From NCBI GenBank assembly GCA_946186175.1, contig CAMHMG010000003.1, positions 1-30,581 on the forward strand: a DNA stretch of 30,581 nucleotides. Reading direction: 5' to 3'. Below, in pieces: positions 7,930 to 15,359 of the stretch. The stretch comes from an uncultured Clostridia bacterium (GTDB lineage: Bacteria; Bacillota; Clostridia; Lachnospirales; Lachnospiraceae). The translations under genes and the position numbers were made by a program. Below the pieces are notes generated by a model that was not told the DNA's origin, searched no databases, and saw nothing but the letters and a program-made list of their open reading frames with translations. How positions within the stretch are numbered: the stretch's first letter is position 1; every line of letters begins with the position of its first letter.

Positions 7930-7958
7930 ATCCTAGCACATAATACATAAATATGCAA
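7930..7958 (-). promoter_or_regulatory. Putative promoter of the CobO-like gene
   Basis: On the minus strand: TTGCAT (7958-7953), a 17-bp spacer and TAGGAT (7935-7930) with an extended TGC before it. It starts just beyond the stop of the SSB-like gene at 7965. Confidence 0.5.
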
Positions 7959-7964
7959 TAATTA

Positions 7965-8591
7965 TTATTCAAGGCACTCCATTTTGCTTACTGACACTTC
8001 ATATGCAATTCTGTTAATTACAGTATCATCAGCAAGCTTTTTCTGGTACTCCCTGCTCTGAATTCTCCCCCAGACAGCCACATGTTCTCCAACCTCTAAC
8101 TTTCCGGCAAATCTTGCATTTCTTCCCCAACAGATACATGGAATATAATCTGATTTTCCGTACGCACGATTAACAGCAAGTAAAACATCTGATATCTCAC
8201 GACCAAGCGGTGTCATCCTATAAATCGGTGCTTTACATATATAACCATCGAGGTATATCTGATTAGGGTGTTGAACCTCCTCATCATCTTCTAAAACATT
8301 AAGTTCTCTGACGAATAAAGATAATATAAGTCTGTTTTTTGTCTCCTCGTGCTTATTATATGAACGAAATTGTCCCTTCACCTCAATATATTGCCCTATA
8401 TGTGATTGCTCAACATCAATCAATCTGTCAGATACCATAAGTGGAATGATATCCGTTGCATCAGAAAGTCTGTTCACAAGGAGATCGACCATGTAGAAAC
8501 CCTCTCCAAAAATCTCATGACTAAACACAAATTCTGATATAATTTCACCCGCCACCATTGCCTGATTGTTGCTTAACGCTTTTTCTGTCAT
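7965..8591 (-). CDS. SSB-like protein with two OB-type halves
   Basis: 208 residues. The C-terminal half (about 110-208) matches the single-stranded DNA-binding protein fold: NQIYLDGYICKAPIYRMTPLGREISDVLLAVNR, then YIPCICWGRNARFAGKLEVGEHVAVWGRIQSREYQ and a final strand. The N-terminal half (about 8-100) reads like a second, diverged OB fold (AMVAGEIISEFVFSHE, then IGQYIEVKGQFRSYNKHEE). The acidic DDDIPF-type C-terminal tail of true SSB is absent; the protein ends SKMECLE. GGAAGGAGA before the ATG is a strong RBS. It may act with DNA replication or repair; it lies downstream of dnaE and the methyltransferase, separated by 98 bp. A replication role is inference. Confidence 0.7.
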   Translation of the reverse strand: MTEKALSNNQAMVAGEIISEFVFSHEIFGEGFYMVDLLVNRLSDATDIIPLMVSDRLIDVEQSHIGQYIEVKGQFRSYNKHEETKNRLILSLFVRELNVLEDDEEVQHPNQIYLDGYICKAPIYRMTPLGREISDVLLAVNRAYGKSDYIPCICWGRNARFAGKLEVGEHVAVWGRIQSREYQKKLADDTVINRIAYEVSVSKMECLE

Positions 8592-8689
8592 TTTCTTTCT
8601 CCTTCCAAGTGCATTTAATACTCTTATATCTTAGTACACTAAACAAAAGATTGGAACGGGGATTTTTGTTCTAAAAAAGACTAGTTTTG

Positions 8690-9490
8690 TCAAATTGAAG
8701 AACTTCTTTGTCGCATTGCCTCATACATAAGCACAGTTGACGCAGTTGCAACATTTAACGACTCGACCATACCCTTCATGGGTATCAAAATTTTGTTATT
8801 TGTAGCTTCGCACATCTCATCCGAGAGACCATTACCTTCATTGCCCATGACAAAAACTGTCGGTTTTGTGTAATCAAAGTCGTAAAAGCTCTTTCCTTGT
8901 AAATGAGCACTGTAAGTCATATATCCTTTCTCATTCAACTTCTCTATGCATCCCGGCAGATCCTCCGTATACATAAACGGAACCCTGAAAATTGAACCCA
9001 TCGTAGATCTTACAACCTTTGGATTATATATATCTACCGTACCGCTGCTCATGATAATGCCTGTAACACCGGCTCCTTCTGCAGTTCTTACTATCGTTCC
9101 CAAATTACCGGGATCCTGTATATTTTCAAGCGCAATAATTAATGGCACATTCACCGATACGTCATTATTGTCATATTCGCCTAATATCTTAGTAAGTCTG
9201 TCATCTTCAAACCGCTTTACTACACTTAACACTCCCTGTGGCGTCTTCGTATCGGAAAGAGATTGCATCACACTATCGGAAACCAGCTCATATCGTATTC
9301 CATCAAAGAGTTCTCTGTTATTTTCATAAAATTTAACCGTAGAAAAACTTTCAACATGATGAGTACTTGGAATCTCAGAAAACATGCGCACTCCCTCGAC
9401 AATGAATACGCCCTGTTTTTTTCTCTCCTTTGATTGCTTCACGCATTTTTGTACATTTTTTATCTTATCATTTCCTGTACTTGTTATCAT
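8690..9490 (-). CDS. SpoU/TrmH-family rRNA 2'-O-methyltransferase
   Basis: 266 residues. The family transfers a methyl group from S-adenosylmethionine to a ribose 2'-OH of tRNA or rRNA using a trefoil-knot SPOUT fold. The N-terminal RNA-binding module is visible (KIKNVQKCVKQSKERKKQGVFIVEGVRMF), then the three SpoU motifs: ALENIQDPGNLGTIVRTAEGAG, FVMGNEGNGLSDE and IPMKGMVESLNVATASTVLMYE. The ATG at 9490 is preferred over an upstream TTG at 9517. The gene overlaps the 3' end of dnaE by 23 nt, suggesting translational coupling. The target nucleotide cannot be told from sequence. Confidence 0.88.
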   Translation of the reverse strand: MITSTGNDKIKNVQKCVKQSKERKKQGVFIVEGVRMFSEIPSTHHVESFSTVKFYENNRELFDGIRYELVSDSVMQSLSDTKTPQGVLSVVKRFEDDRLTKILGEYDNNDVSVNVPLIIALENIQDPGNLGTIVRTAEGAGVTGIIMSSGTVDIYNPKVVRSTMGSIFRVPFMYTEDLPGCIEKLNEKGYMTYSAHLQGKSFYDFDYTKPTVFVMGNEGNGLSDEMCEATNNKILIPMKGMVESLNVATASTVLMYEAMRQRSSSI

Positions 9491-12400
9491 TGAAACTGAC
9501 TTTCTCCTCTTTAACAATTACCTTGCCTTCGCCGAATTTCTCCTTGAGTTTTCTTACGGTATTCTCATCGGAGCTCATTGCAAACTGACGACCAAGCGGT
9601 TTCATCATTTTCTCTTCTTTCAGCACTACGATCACTGCAGCATTTCCAGGACATTCATCTACCAACTCATACAATGATTTTTCATTATTACTATATGCAT
9701 CCTTGTTTGCCATCTGTATATATATCTTCTTCGGTACATCGGAAAACGGTATCAGTTTCTCCAAAATAAGCTTACTCTCTTTTTCAGTTATTGATGCACG
9801 TCCATATATAAGCACCTTTGTATCAGGCTCTAAATATTGCCTATACTGCTCATACATCTTGGGAAATACCACTATTTCGAGAGTTCCTACAATATCCTCT
9901 AAAGTAACAAATGCCATATTCTGATTTTTCTTGGTCAGCTTAACTGTCTTTGCAGTTATCATTCCGCCAATAGTATAATATTTTTCATCTTTTGCGACAG
10001 TAAAAAACTTTTGATTTTTCACATCATTTTCATCAGACTCCGAATCTTGAGACTCTGAATCGTCAGACAAGAAATCCAGTGTTGTCGCTGTAACATTTTT
10101 TTCAAGGAATTCTCTATATTCATCTAATGGATGTCCACTCAAATATACACCAAGCATTTCCTTTTCATTGGCAAGCAATTCCTCTTTATCATATTCGGCA
10201 ATATCAGGATATACTATGTCAAATTCTTTTTTCTCCTCTTCGCCTAACATATCCATAATTGACATCTGGCCGGCAATAGCATCCTTCTTTTCATGATTCA
10301 CCTGATCGATAATCTGGGAATAGACAACCATCATCTGTCTTCTATTTGCAGGGAAACAGTCAAAAGCGCCTGACTTGATAAAGCTTTCTAAGGTACGCTT
10401 GTTAACCTCTTTGGCAGAAAGTCTGGTAATAAAATCTTTGATATTTTTAAACGGACCACCCACAACTCTCTCTGCCACAACCGCATCTATCACTGATTCT
10501 CCGACACTCTTAAGTGCAGAAAGGCCATATCGAATCCCTCCATCCGACACTGAGAAATAGCCAAATCCCTCATTGATATCAGGTGGAAGTATCTCGATAC
10601 CCATACGCCTGCAATCTGCAATATATGCAGAAATCTTACCTGTATCATCAAGTACGGAGGTAAGCAGCGCTGCCATAAACTCTCGTGGATAATGACATTT
10701 TAAATATGCTGTCTGATATGCAACAACCGCATATGAAGCAGCATGTGATTTATTAAATGCATAGTTTGCAAAATCAATCATTTTATCAAATATTTTGTTA
10801 GCAGTATCCTCATCTATTCCACGATTAATACAACCCGGAACATTCTCTTCAGGATTACCATAGACAAAGTTGCTGCGCTCCTTAAGCATAACGCTCTCTT
10901 TCTTCTTAGATATTGCTCTTCTGACAAGATCACTTCTGCCAAGCGTATAGCCTGCAAGCTCCATAACTATCTGCATTACCTGCTCCTGATATACTATGCA
11001 TCCGTATGTAGGGGATAAGATACTCTCTAACTGCGGACAATCATATGTTATCTCATCATAATGCTCCCTGCCATTAATATACAACGGTATAAAATCCATC
11101 GGTCCCGGTCGGTATAATGATATCCCGGCAATTATATCCTCGATATTTTTCGGTTTCAACTGTTGCATAAAACTCTTCATACCGGATTTTTCAAGCTGAA
11201 AAACACCATCTGTCTGCCCGTTTGAAATGAGTTCATACACTTTCTTGTCATTCATATCAAGATTATCTATATCGATAGCAACACCAGCAGACTGCATAAT
11301 ATTATTGACTGCATCCTGTATTACGGTAAGATTACGAAGGCCCAAAAAGTCCATTTTGAGAAGTCCAAGCTCCTCTACTGTATCCTTTGTAAACTGTGTA
11401 GTTATCGCACCATCGGAGCTCTTTGAGAGAGGCACGAACTCATCCATCGGTTTCTGACCGATAACAACACCCGCTGCATGAACTGAGGTGTGTCTCGGAA
11501 GACCCTCTAACTTCTTTGAAGTATCAATAAGAAGTCTTGTATCGTCTTCGTTGTCGTATGCACTTTTAAGTTCGCTTACAGTATCTAGTGCAATATCAAT
11601 TGTAACTTTTCCTCCGAGCGGAATCATTTTGGCAATCCTGTCAACCGCTGCATAAGACATATTTAGAGCTCTTCCAACATCTCTAATTACCATTCTAGCA
11701 GCCATGGTACCAAATGTTACAATCTGCACTACCTTTTCTTTTCCATATTTTTCTACAACGTAATCAATTACCTCCTGTCTTCTGTTCTGACATATATCAA
11801 TGTCTATATCAGGCATAGATACTCTTTCAGGATTTAAAAATCGCTCAAACAGAAGATTTAAATGTATAGGCTCTATATTGGTAATCTCAAGGCAATAACT
11901 CACTATTGCACCGGCTGCCGAACCACGTCCGGGGCCAACCGGAATACCACGATCCCTTGCATATTTGATAAAATCCCAAACAATGAGAAAATAATCAACG
12001 TATCCCATTTTCTCAATGGTTGATAACTCATACTCCATTCTGTCCTGTAATTCTTTCGTTACCGGATTATATCTCTTCTTTAAGCCCTCTTCACACAATT
12101 TTCTAAGATAAGACTCTGATGTATATCCATCAGGAACCTCAAATTTAGGAAGCTTCTGTACGCCAAATTCTATTTCGACATTACATCTTGCCGCTATCTT
12201 TCCCGTATTATCTATTGCCTCCTTAGCATAAGGAAACAGTTTCTCCATTTCCTCCTGTGATTTCAAATAGTACTGTCCACCCTCATATCTCATCCTATTC
12301 GGATCATCAACAGTTTTGCCAGTCTGAATACACAAAAGAATATCATGTGCATCTGCATCTTCAGCGTTGACATAATGTATATCATTCGTTGCAACAAGTT

Positions 12401-12998
12401 CTATACCCGTCTCCTGATGCATACGCATCAAACCCTGATTGACGGTTTGTTGATCTGCTATTCCATGATCCTGTAATTCTAAATAGTAATTATCTTTTCC
12501 GAATATCTCTTGATGTTCAAGCGCCGCCTTTTTCGCCTCTTCATAAAACCCCTGGCGAAGCTTTACGGCAACTTCTCCCGCAAGACAGGCCGAAAGACAT
12601 ATAATGCCCTCATGAAATTCCCTGAGCACTTCTCTGTCAACTCTTGGCCTATAGTAGAAGCCTTCTGTAAATCCACGTGACACAATCTTCATCAAATTGT
12701 GATATCCGATATCATTTTCTGCAAGAAGAATTAAATGATAATAACGGTTTTCGCCCCTATCAGTTTCCCTGTCAAACCTTGAATCGGGTGCAACATACAC
12801 CTCACACCCTATAATAGGTTTGATTCCCTGTTTCTTTGCTTCTTTATAAAAATCTATAACCCCATACATAACACCATGATCAGTTATGGCTATACTGTCC
12901 ATCCCAAGCTCTTTAGTTTTTGCTATAAGCTCCGGAATCTTAGATGCTCCATCTAACAGACTATATTGTGTATGGACATGTAAATGTGTAAATGACAT
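9468..12998 (-). CDS. dnaE: DNA polymerase III alpha subunit DnaE
   Basis: 1176 residues, the usual length for DnaE1-type polymerases. In order: PHP domain at the N-terminus (HLHVHTQYSLLDGA; AITDHGVMYG), palm with the catalytic acidic motif PDIDIDI (about 395-401), GPGRGSAAGAIVSYCL, thumb and fingers, the helix-hairpin-helix region (ISAYIADCRRMGIEILPPDIN), and a C-terminal OB fold (about 1010-1080, YTIGGMITAKTVKLTKKNQNMAFVTLED written here in part). It is a replicative polymerase subunit; Firmicutes also carry PolC, which is not in this window. The gene starts 20 bp after the DUF5662 stop and overlaps the methyltransferase start, so the three form an operon. GAGGG lies before the ATG. Confidence 0.96.
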   Translation of the reverse strand: MSFTHLHVHTQYSLLDGASKIPELIAKTKELGMDSIAITDHGVMYGVIDFYKEAKKQGIKPIIGCEVYVAPDSRFDRETDRGENRYYHLILLAENDIGYHNLMKIVSRGFTEGFYYRPRVDREVLREFHEGIICLSACLAGEVAVKLRQGFYEEAKKAALEHQEIFGKDNYYLELQDHGIADQQTVNQGLMRMHQETGIELVATNDIHYVNAEDADAHDILLCIQTGKTVDDPNRMRYEGGQYYLKSQEEMEKLFPYAKEAIDNTGKIAARCNVEIEFGVQKLPKFEVPDGYTSESYLRKLCEEGLKKRYNPVTKELQDRMEYELSTIEKMGYVDYFLIVWDFIKYARDRGIPVGPGRGSAAGAIVSYCLEITNIEPIHLNLLFERFLNPERVSMPDIDIDICQNRRQEVIDYVVEKYGKEKVVQIVTFGTMAARMVIRDVGRALNMSYAAVDRIAKMIPLGGKVTIDIALDTVSELKSAYDNEDDTRLLIDTSKKLEGLPRHTSVHAAGVVIGQKPMDEFVPLSKSSDGAITTQFTKDTVEELGLLKMDFLGLRNLTVIQDAVNNIMQSAGVAIDIDNLDMNDKKVYELISNGQTDGVFQLEKSGMKSFMQQLKPKNIEDIIAGISLYRPGPMDFIPLYINGREHYDEITYDCPQLESILSPTYGCIVYQEQVMQIVMELAGYTLGRSDLVRRAISKKKESVMLKERSNFVYGNPEENVPGCINRGIDEDTANKIFDKMIDFANYAFNKSHAASYAVVAYQTAYLKCHYPREFMAALLTSVLDDTGKISAYIADCRRMGIEILPPDINEGFGYFSVSDGGIRYGLSALKSVGESVIDAVVAERVVGGPFKNIKDFITRLSAKEVNKRTLESFIKSGAFDCFPANRRQMMVVYSQIIDQVNHEKKDAIAGQMSIMDMLGEEEKKEFDIVYPDIAEYDKEELLANEKEMLGVYLSGHPLDEYREFLEKNVTATTLDFLSDDSESQDSESDENDVKNQKFFTVAKDEKYYTIGGMITAKTVKLTKKNQNMAFVTLEDIVGTLEIVVFPKMYEQYRQYLEPDTKVLIYGRASITEKESKLILEKLIPFSDVPKKIYIQMANKDAYSNNEKSLYELVDECPGNAAVIVVLKEEKMMKPLGRQFAMSSDENTVRKLKEKFGEGKVIVKEEKVSFNDNKYRK

Positions 12999-13018
12999 AT
13001 ATTATTCCCTCTCACCCT

Positions 13019-13567
13019 TTATATCTTCTCTCTACGGACTTCCTTAGTTAAAATTTCCTTCTTGATATATGCAAAAGTCTTCTCTTCTCCCTGCTCTGCG
13101 AGCATTGTCAGCATCTTTTCAAGAAGTGCGGCCGATTCCTTATGAAGAAGATATTTGCCCTTTCCCTTATTATAATAATCAAGCGGAAATCTGTCGGTAT
13201 ACTTATCACCATTATAATTACGACTTGCTGCTATTCTGTCGCAGAACATCTCTACCACATATTTTACCGGCATTTTACATCCGGTCATACATTCCTGTTC
13301 CAAATCATAATCGATCCAATATTCCAAATGATGCTTATTACGCCCCTTGTGATGCAGCCACGCCGAAGTATATCCCTTGTCTTCACGCTCTGCATTGTTA
13401 GGACTTCTGTTACCCTGATAATACTTAGCTCCCACCAGAAATTCCGTAGGGCCGTACTTTGAAAGGTCATGAAGTAAGCCTTGCTTGTACATTCCAAGCT
13501 TAAAACAATATTTCATTACAAGCCATTTATGATGATTGATCGTTTTTAAATGTGAAAGCCACTTCAT
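13019..13567 (-). CDS. DUF5662-type HD-like protein
   Basis: 182 residues. It resembles the DUF5662 family, small soluble proteins with HD-like metal-binding motifs: an early HxxxxxxWLVMKYCFKLG region, LLHDLSKYGPTEF (His33-Asp34), and WLHHKGRNKHHLEYW with several His that could complete a metal site. A conserved-looking PVKYVVEMFCDRIAASRNYNG segment follows. A phosphohydrolase activity is plausible from the HD pattern but has not been shown as far as I know. It is the first gene of the operon with dnaE (20-bp gap). The RBS (AGGGG) is weak. The 265 bp upstream are repeat-rich with no clear promoter. Confidence 0.75.
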   Translation of the reverse strand: MKWLSHLKTINHHKWLVMKYCFKLGMYKQGLLHDLSKYGPTEFLVGAKYYQGNRSPNNAEREDKGYTSAWLHHKGRNKHHLEYWIDYDLEQECMTGCKMPVKYVVEMFCDRIAASRNYNGDKYTDRFPLDYYNKGKGKYLLHKESAALLEKMLTMLAEQGEEKTFAYIKKEILTKEVRREKI

Positions 13568-13596
13568 AATATCAAAACCCCTATTCCTGCTTCGCA

Positions 13597-13674
13597 GTTA
13601 CGATATATAATCAGATATTCGTTCGATTATGCTAGCATATCGAACTTCATGTCTGATTATATATCTACTGTAAC
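13597..13674. repeat. Long near-perfect palindrome
   Basis: Three nested arm pairs. The outermost is GTTAC (13597-13601) with GTAAC (13670-13674). Next is a perfect 14-bp pair, GATATATAATCAGA (13602-13615) with 13652-13665. The inner pair is GTTCGAT (13621-13627) with ATCGAAC (13639-13645), wrapped around ATGC-TA-GCAT (13629-13638). About 30 bp can pair within 78 bp. Both arms contain TATAAT-like sequence, so promoter activity on either strand is possible. There is no T-run for termination. Confidence 0.85.
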
Positions 13675-13686
13675 CGTCAACATCCT

Positions 13687-13822
13687 GTAACTGTCCAAAT
13701 AGCATCACGCATTCACTGCGAGATGCGTATAAAAATGTGTATTCTACGATACGACAGGCATATTAGGATGTGCGTAAGCACCATGCCTGTCGTACATCTA
13801 TGAAGCATAGCTGAATAGATGT
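13687..13822 (+). repeat. 136-bp structured dispersed element, family B, copy 1
   Basis: Runs from GTAACTG (13687) to ATAGATGT (13822). It contains three successive hairpins: ACGCAT/ATGCGT (13707-13712, 13723-13728); a perfect 11-bp stem ACGACAGGCAT (13751-13761) with 13783-13793, enclosing a GTGC-GTAA-GCAC hairpin (13770-13781); and ACATCTAT/ATAGATGT (13794-13801, 13815-13822). Copy 2 is at 27121-27256 in opposite orientation; by eye the two align without gaps over 136 bp with roughly three quarters identity. It ends 10 bp beyond the stop of the minus-strand ATPase gene. Confidence 0.85.
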
Positions 13823-13832
13823 AACATCTTTA

Positions 13833-15125
13833 TCAAAAATTCCAAAGTCCATATAACGGCACATTGAGTGTCCCTTTTGAAAAGCCCAGCTCCTCTAAAG
13901 ATATCTTAATAGCCATATGATTCTTGTATCTCTCATTAAACACTTTCATACTCTGCGCTTTTCTGCGAATACGTGGTTCAACATCAACCGGAACAACATC
14001 TCCGTCATCCTCAAAAACAAAATCAATTCTTGCAGTTGCGCCCGATATCCAAAAATACAAATCTTTAACAGTTTTATTCATTGTAAGCTCCGATAAAACC
14101 AACTGTTCTAATAATGCGCCACCGAGATCATTGAACTCATCATTTCCCGACAGTACATCAGCATGACCTATTCCACACATAACTCTCAAAAGTCCATGGT
14201 CAAGATGATATAACTCAAAAGATTTTTCATCTATCTGTTCCTTAAGTGGTGATATTCCATCACGTATTCTGAATATTCTTCTGACAGCTCCTGTCTCAAC
14301 TAACCAGTCTACTGACTTTTCATACTCCCTTGCTCTCGCTTTCTCATCAACATACTGATACATAAACTTACGGTTATCCTTCTTCATCTGAGCAGGAAAA
14401 CTTTCCCATATCTTAGGAACTTTGACCGAATATGTTTTGGGTACGTCTTTCATGATATGTTCTTTGGTTCTTATGAGAAGAGCTTTCAATATTGCATCCA
14501 CTCTGTTATAATCATGATTTTTGACATAATCAAGAACAACTATAGGCATGCCTCCAACAATATAAAACTCTCTCAACAGTTCAATTATTCTGTCTGATAT
14601 CTCTGTTGCTACAGGCTCTAATTTCTGGTTTTCTATAAATTTACACAAATCCTGAGCTTTATTGGCAGTAAGGAATTCTTCAAATGTCATCGGATATAAA
14701 GTAAGATTATGGAAGCTATTCTCATAGAATACCTCTTTGGGTATCGCACCCATAGTAGATGAAATCATACAAATCGCAATATCAGGCTTCTGTTCTTTAA
14801 CACTTACAATTGCATCTATTGCCTTAGAGCAGTATTGCGGCTCGTCAAATACAAACAAAGTATTACCCTCTTCAACTGTGCCCTCAACATATGTTGCCAG
14901 GGATGCCATCAATTTCCTCGCCTCTGTCTTGGAGCCTCTCTTAAACAGATAATGACTGTCCGTATCCTTTTCCAAATCAATATATATTAAATGTTTGAAA
15001 AAACCCTGTCCAAAATCAATCATTGTCCATGTCTTTCCAACCCCCTTTGCTCCCTTTAAGAACAATATCTTATCCTGAGCCTTTTCATACCATTCCATAA
15101 GATCATTCATTATAATTCTATACAT
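13833..15125 (-). CDS. AAA-type ATPase with DUF4143-like C-terminal domain
   Basis: 430 residues. It matches the widespread bacterial family of AAA_14 ATPases followed by DUF4143, whose biological role is unclear. Walker A is GAKGVGKT (25-32) and Walker B is TLFVFDEPQ (89-97; the family usually has DEIQ). The C-terminal domain has the restriction-endonuclease-like core layout (ARIDFVFEDDGDVVPVDVEP, then a basic helix and NVPLYGLWNF at the end). Where family members typically show an (I/V)EVK-type catalytic strand, this one reads VDVEPR, with no Lys, so nuclease activity looks lost. It has its own promoter with an adjoining palindrome, and a family B element just beyond the stop. Such genes are often sporadically distributed, consistent with an accessory gene. 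Confidence 0.82.
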   Translation of the reverse strand: MYRIIMNDLMEWYEKAQDKILFLKGAKGVGKTWTMIDFGQGFFKHLIYIDLEKDTDSHYLFKRGSKTEARKLMASLATYVEGTVEEGNTLFVFDEPQYCSKAIDAIVSVKEQKPDIAICMISSTMGAIPKEVFYENSFHNLTLYPMTFEEFLTANKAQDLCKFIENQKLEPVATEISDRIIELLREFYIVGGMPIVVLDYVKNHDYNRVDAILKALLIRTKEHIMKDVPKTYSVKVPKIWESFPAQMKKDNRKFMYQYVDEKARAREYEKSVDWLVETGAVRRIFRIRDGISPLKEQIDEKSFELYHLDHGLLRVMCGIGHADVLSGNDEFNDLGGALLEQLVLSELTMNKTVKDLYFWISGATARIDFVFEDDGDVVPVDVEPRIRRKAQSMKVFNERYKNHMAIKISLEELGFSKGTLNVPLYGLWNF

Positions 15126-15171
15126 AAGACTGCCCTCCCATGCTCATTTAATAAAACTATAATCTTTGTTT

Positions 15172-15217
15172 ATTCTATCACAAAGCATCACATACTTCAA
15201 ATCATATATTATGATTT
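15172..15217 (-). promoter_or_regulatory. Promoter with adjoining operator-like palindrome, upstream of the ATPase gene
   Basis: On the minus strand: TTGAAG (15200-15195), a 17-bp spacer and TAGAAT (15177-15172), 46 nt before the start codon. A perfect 8-bp inverted repeat AAATCATA-TAT-TATGATTT occupies 15199-15217, touching the -35 box. Position and symmetry suggest a binding site for a dimeric regulator; the regulator is unknown. Confidence 0.55.
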
Positions 15218-15234
15218 AAGAACGCTACCACAAC

Positions 15235-15260
15235 AAAAAGGAGAGTACAATGTACTCTCC
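15235..15260 (-). terminator. Rho-independent terminator of the Sel1-repeat gene
   Basis: GGAGAGTAC (15240-15248) pairs perfectly with GTACTCTCC (15252-15260) around a 3-nt loop; on the minus strand it is followed by TTTTTGTTG. It lies about 100 nt past the stop at 15360; the intervening 3' segment has no ORF that I would support. Confidence 0.85.
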
Positions 15261-15359
15261 CAAATATTGAATAGCAATATATATTATGATATGGGTGTCA
15301 ATAGTACCTTTTGCCACCCAATGATATACGAGTTGCTACATTATTCGTAATTCCCGCAA

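Noticed and set aside
13687..13822. Intrinsic terminator for the ATPase gene
   Set aside because: Strong stems but no T-tract on the minus strand, and the second copy lies in opposite orientation relative to its upstream gene.
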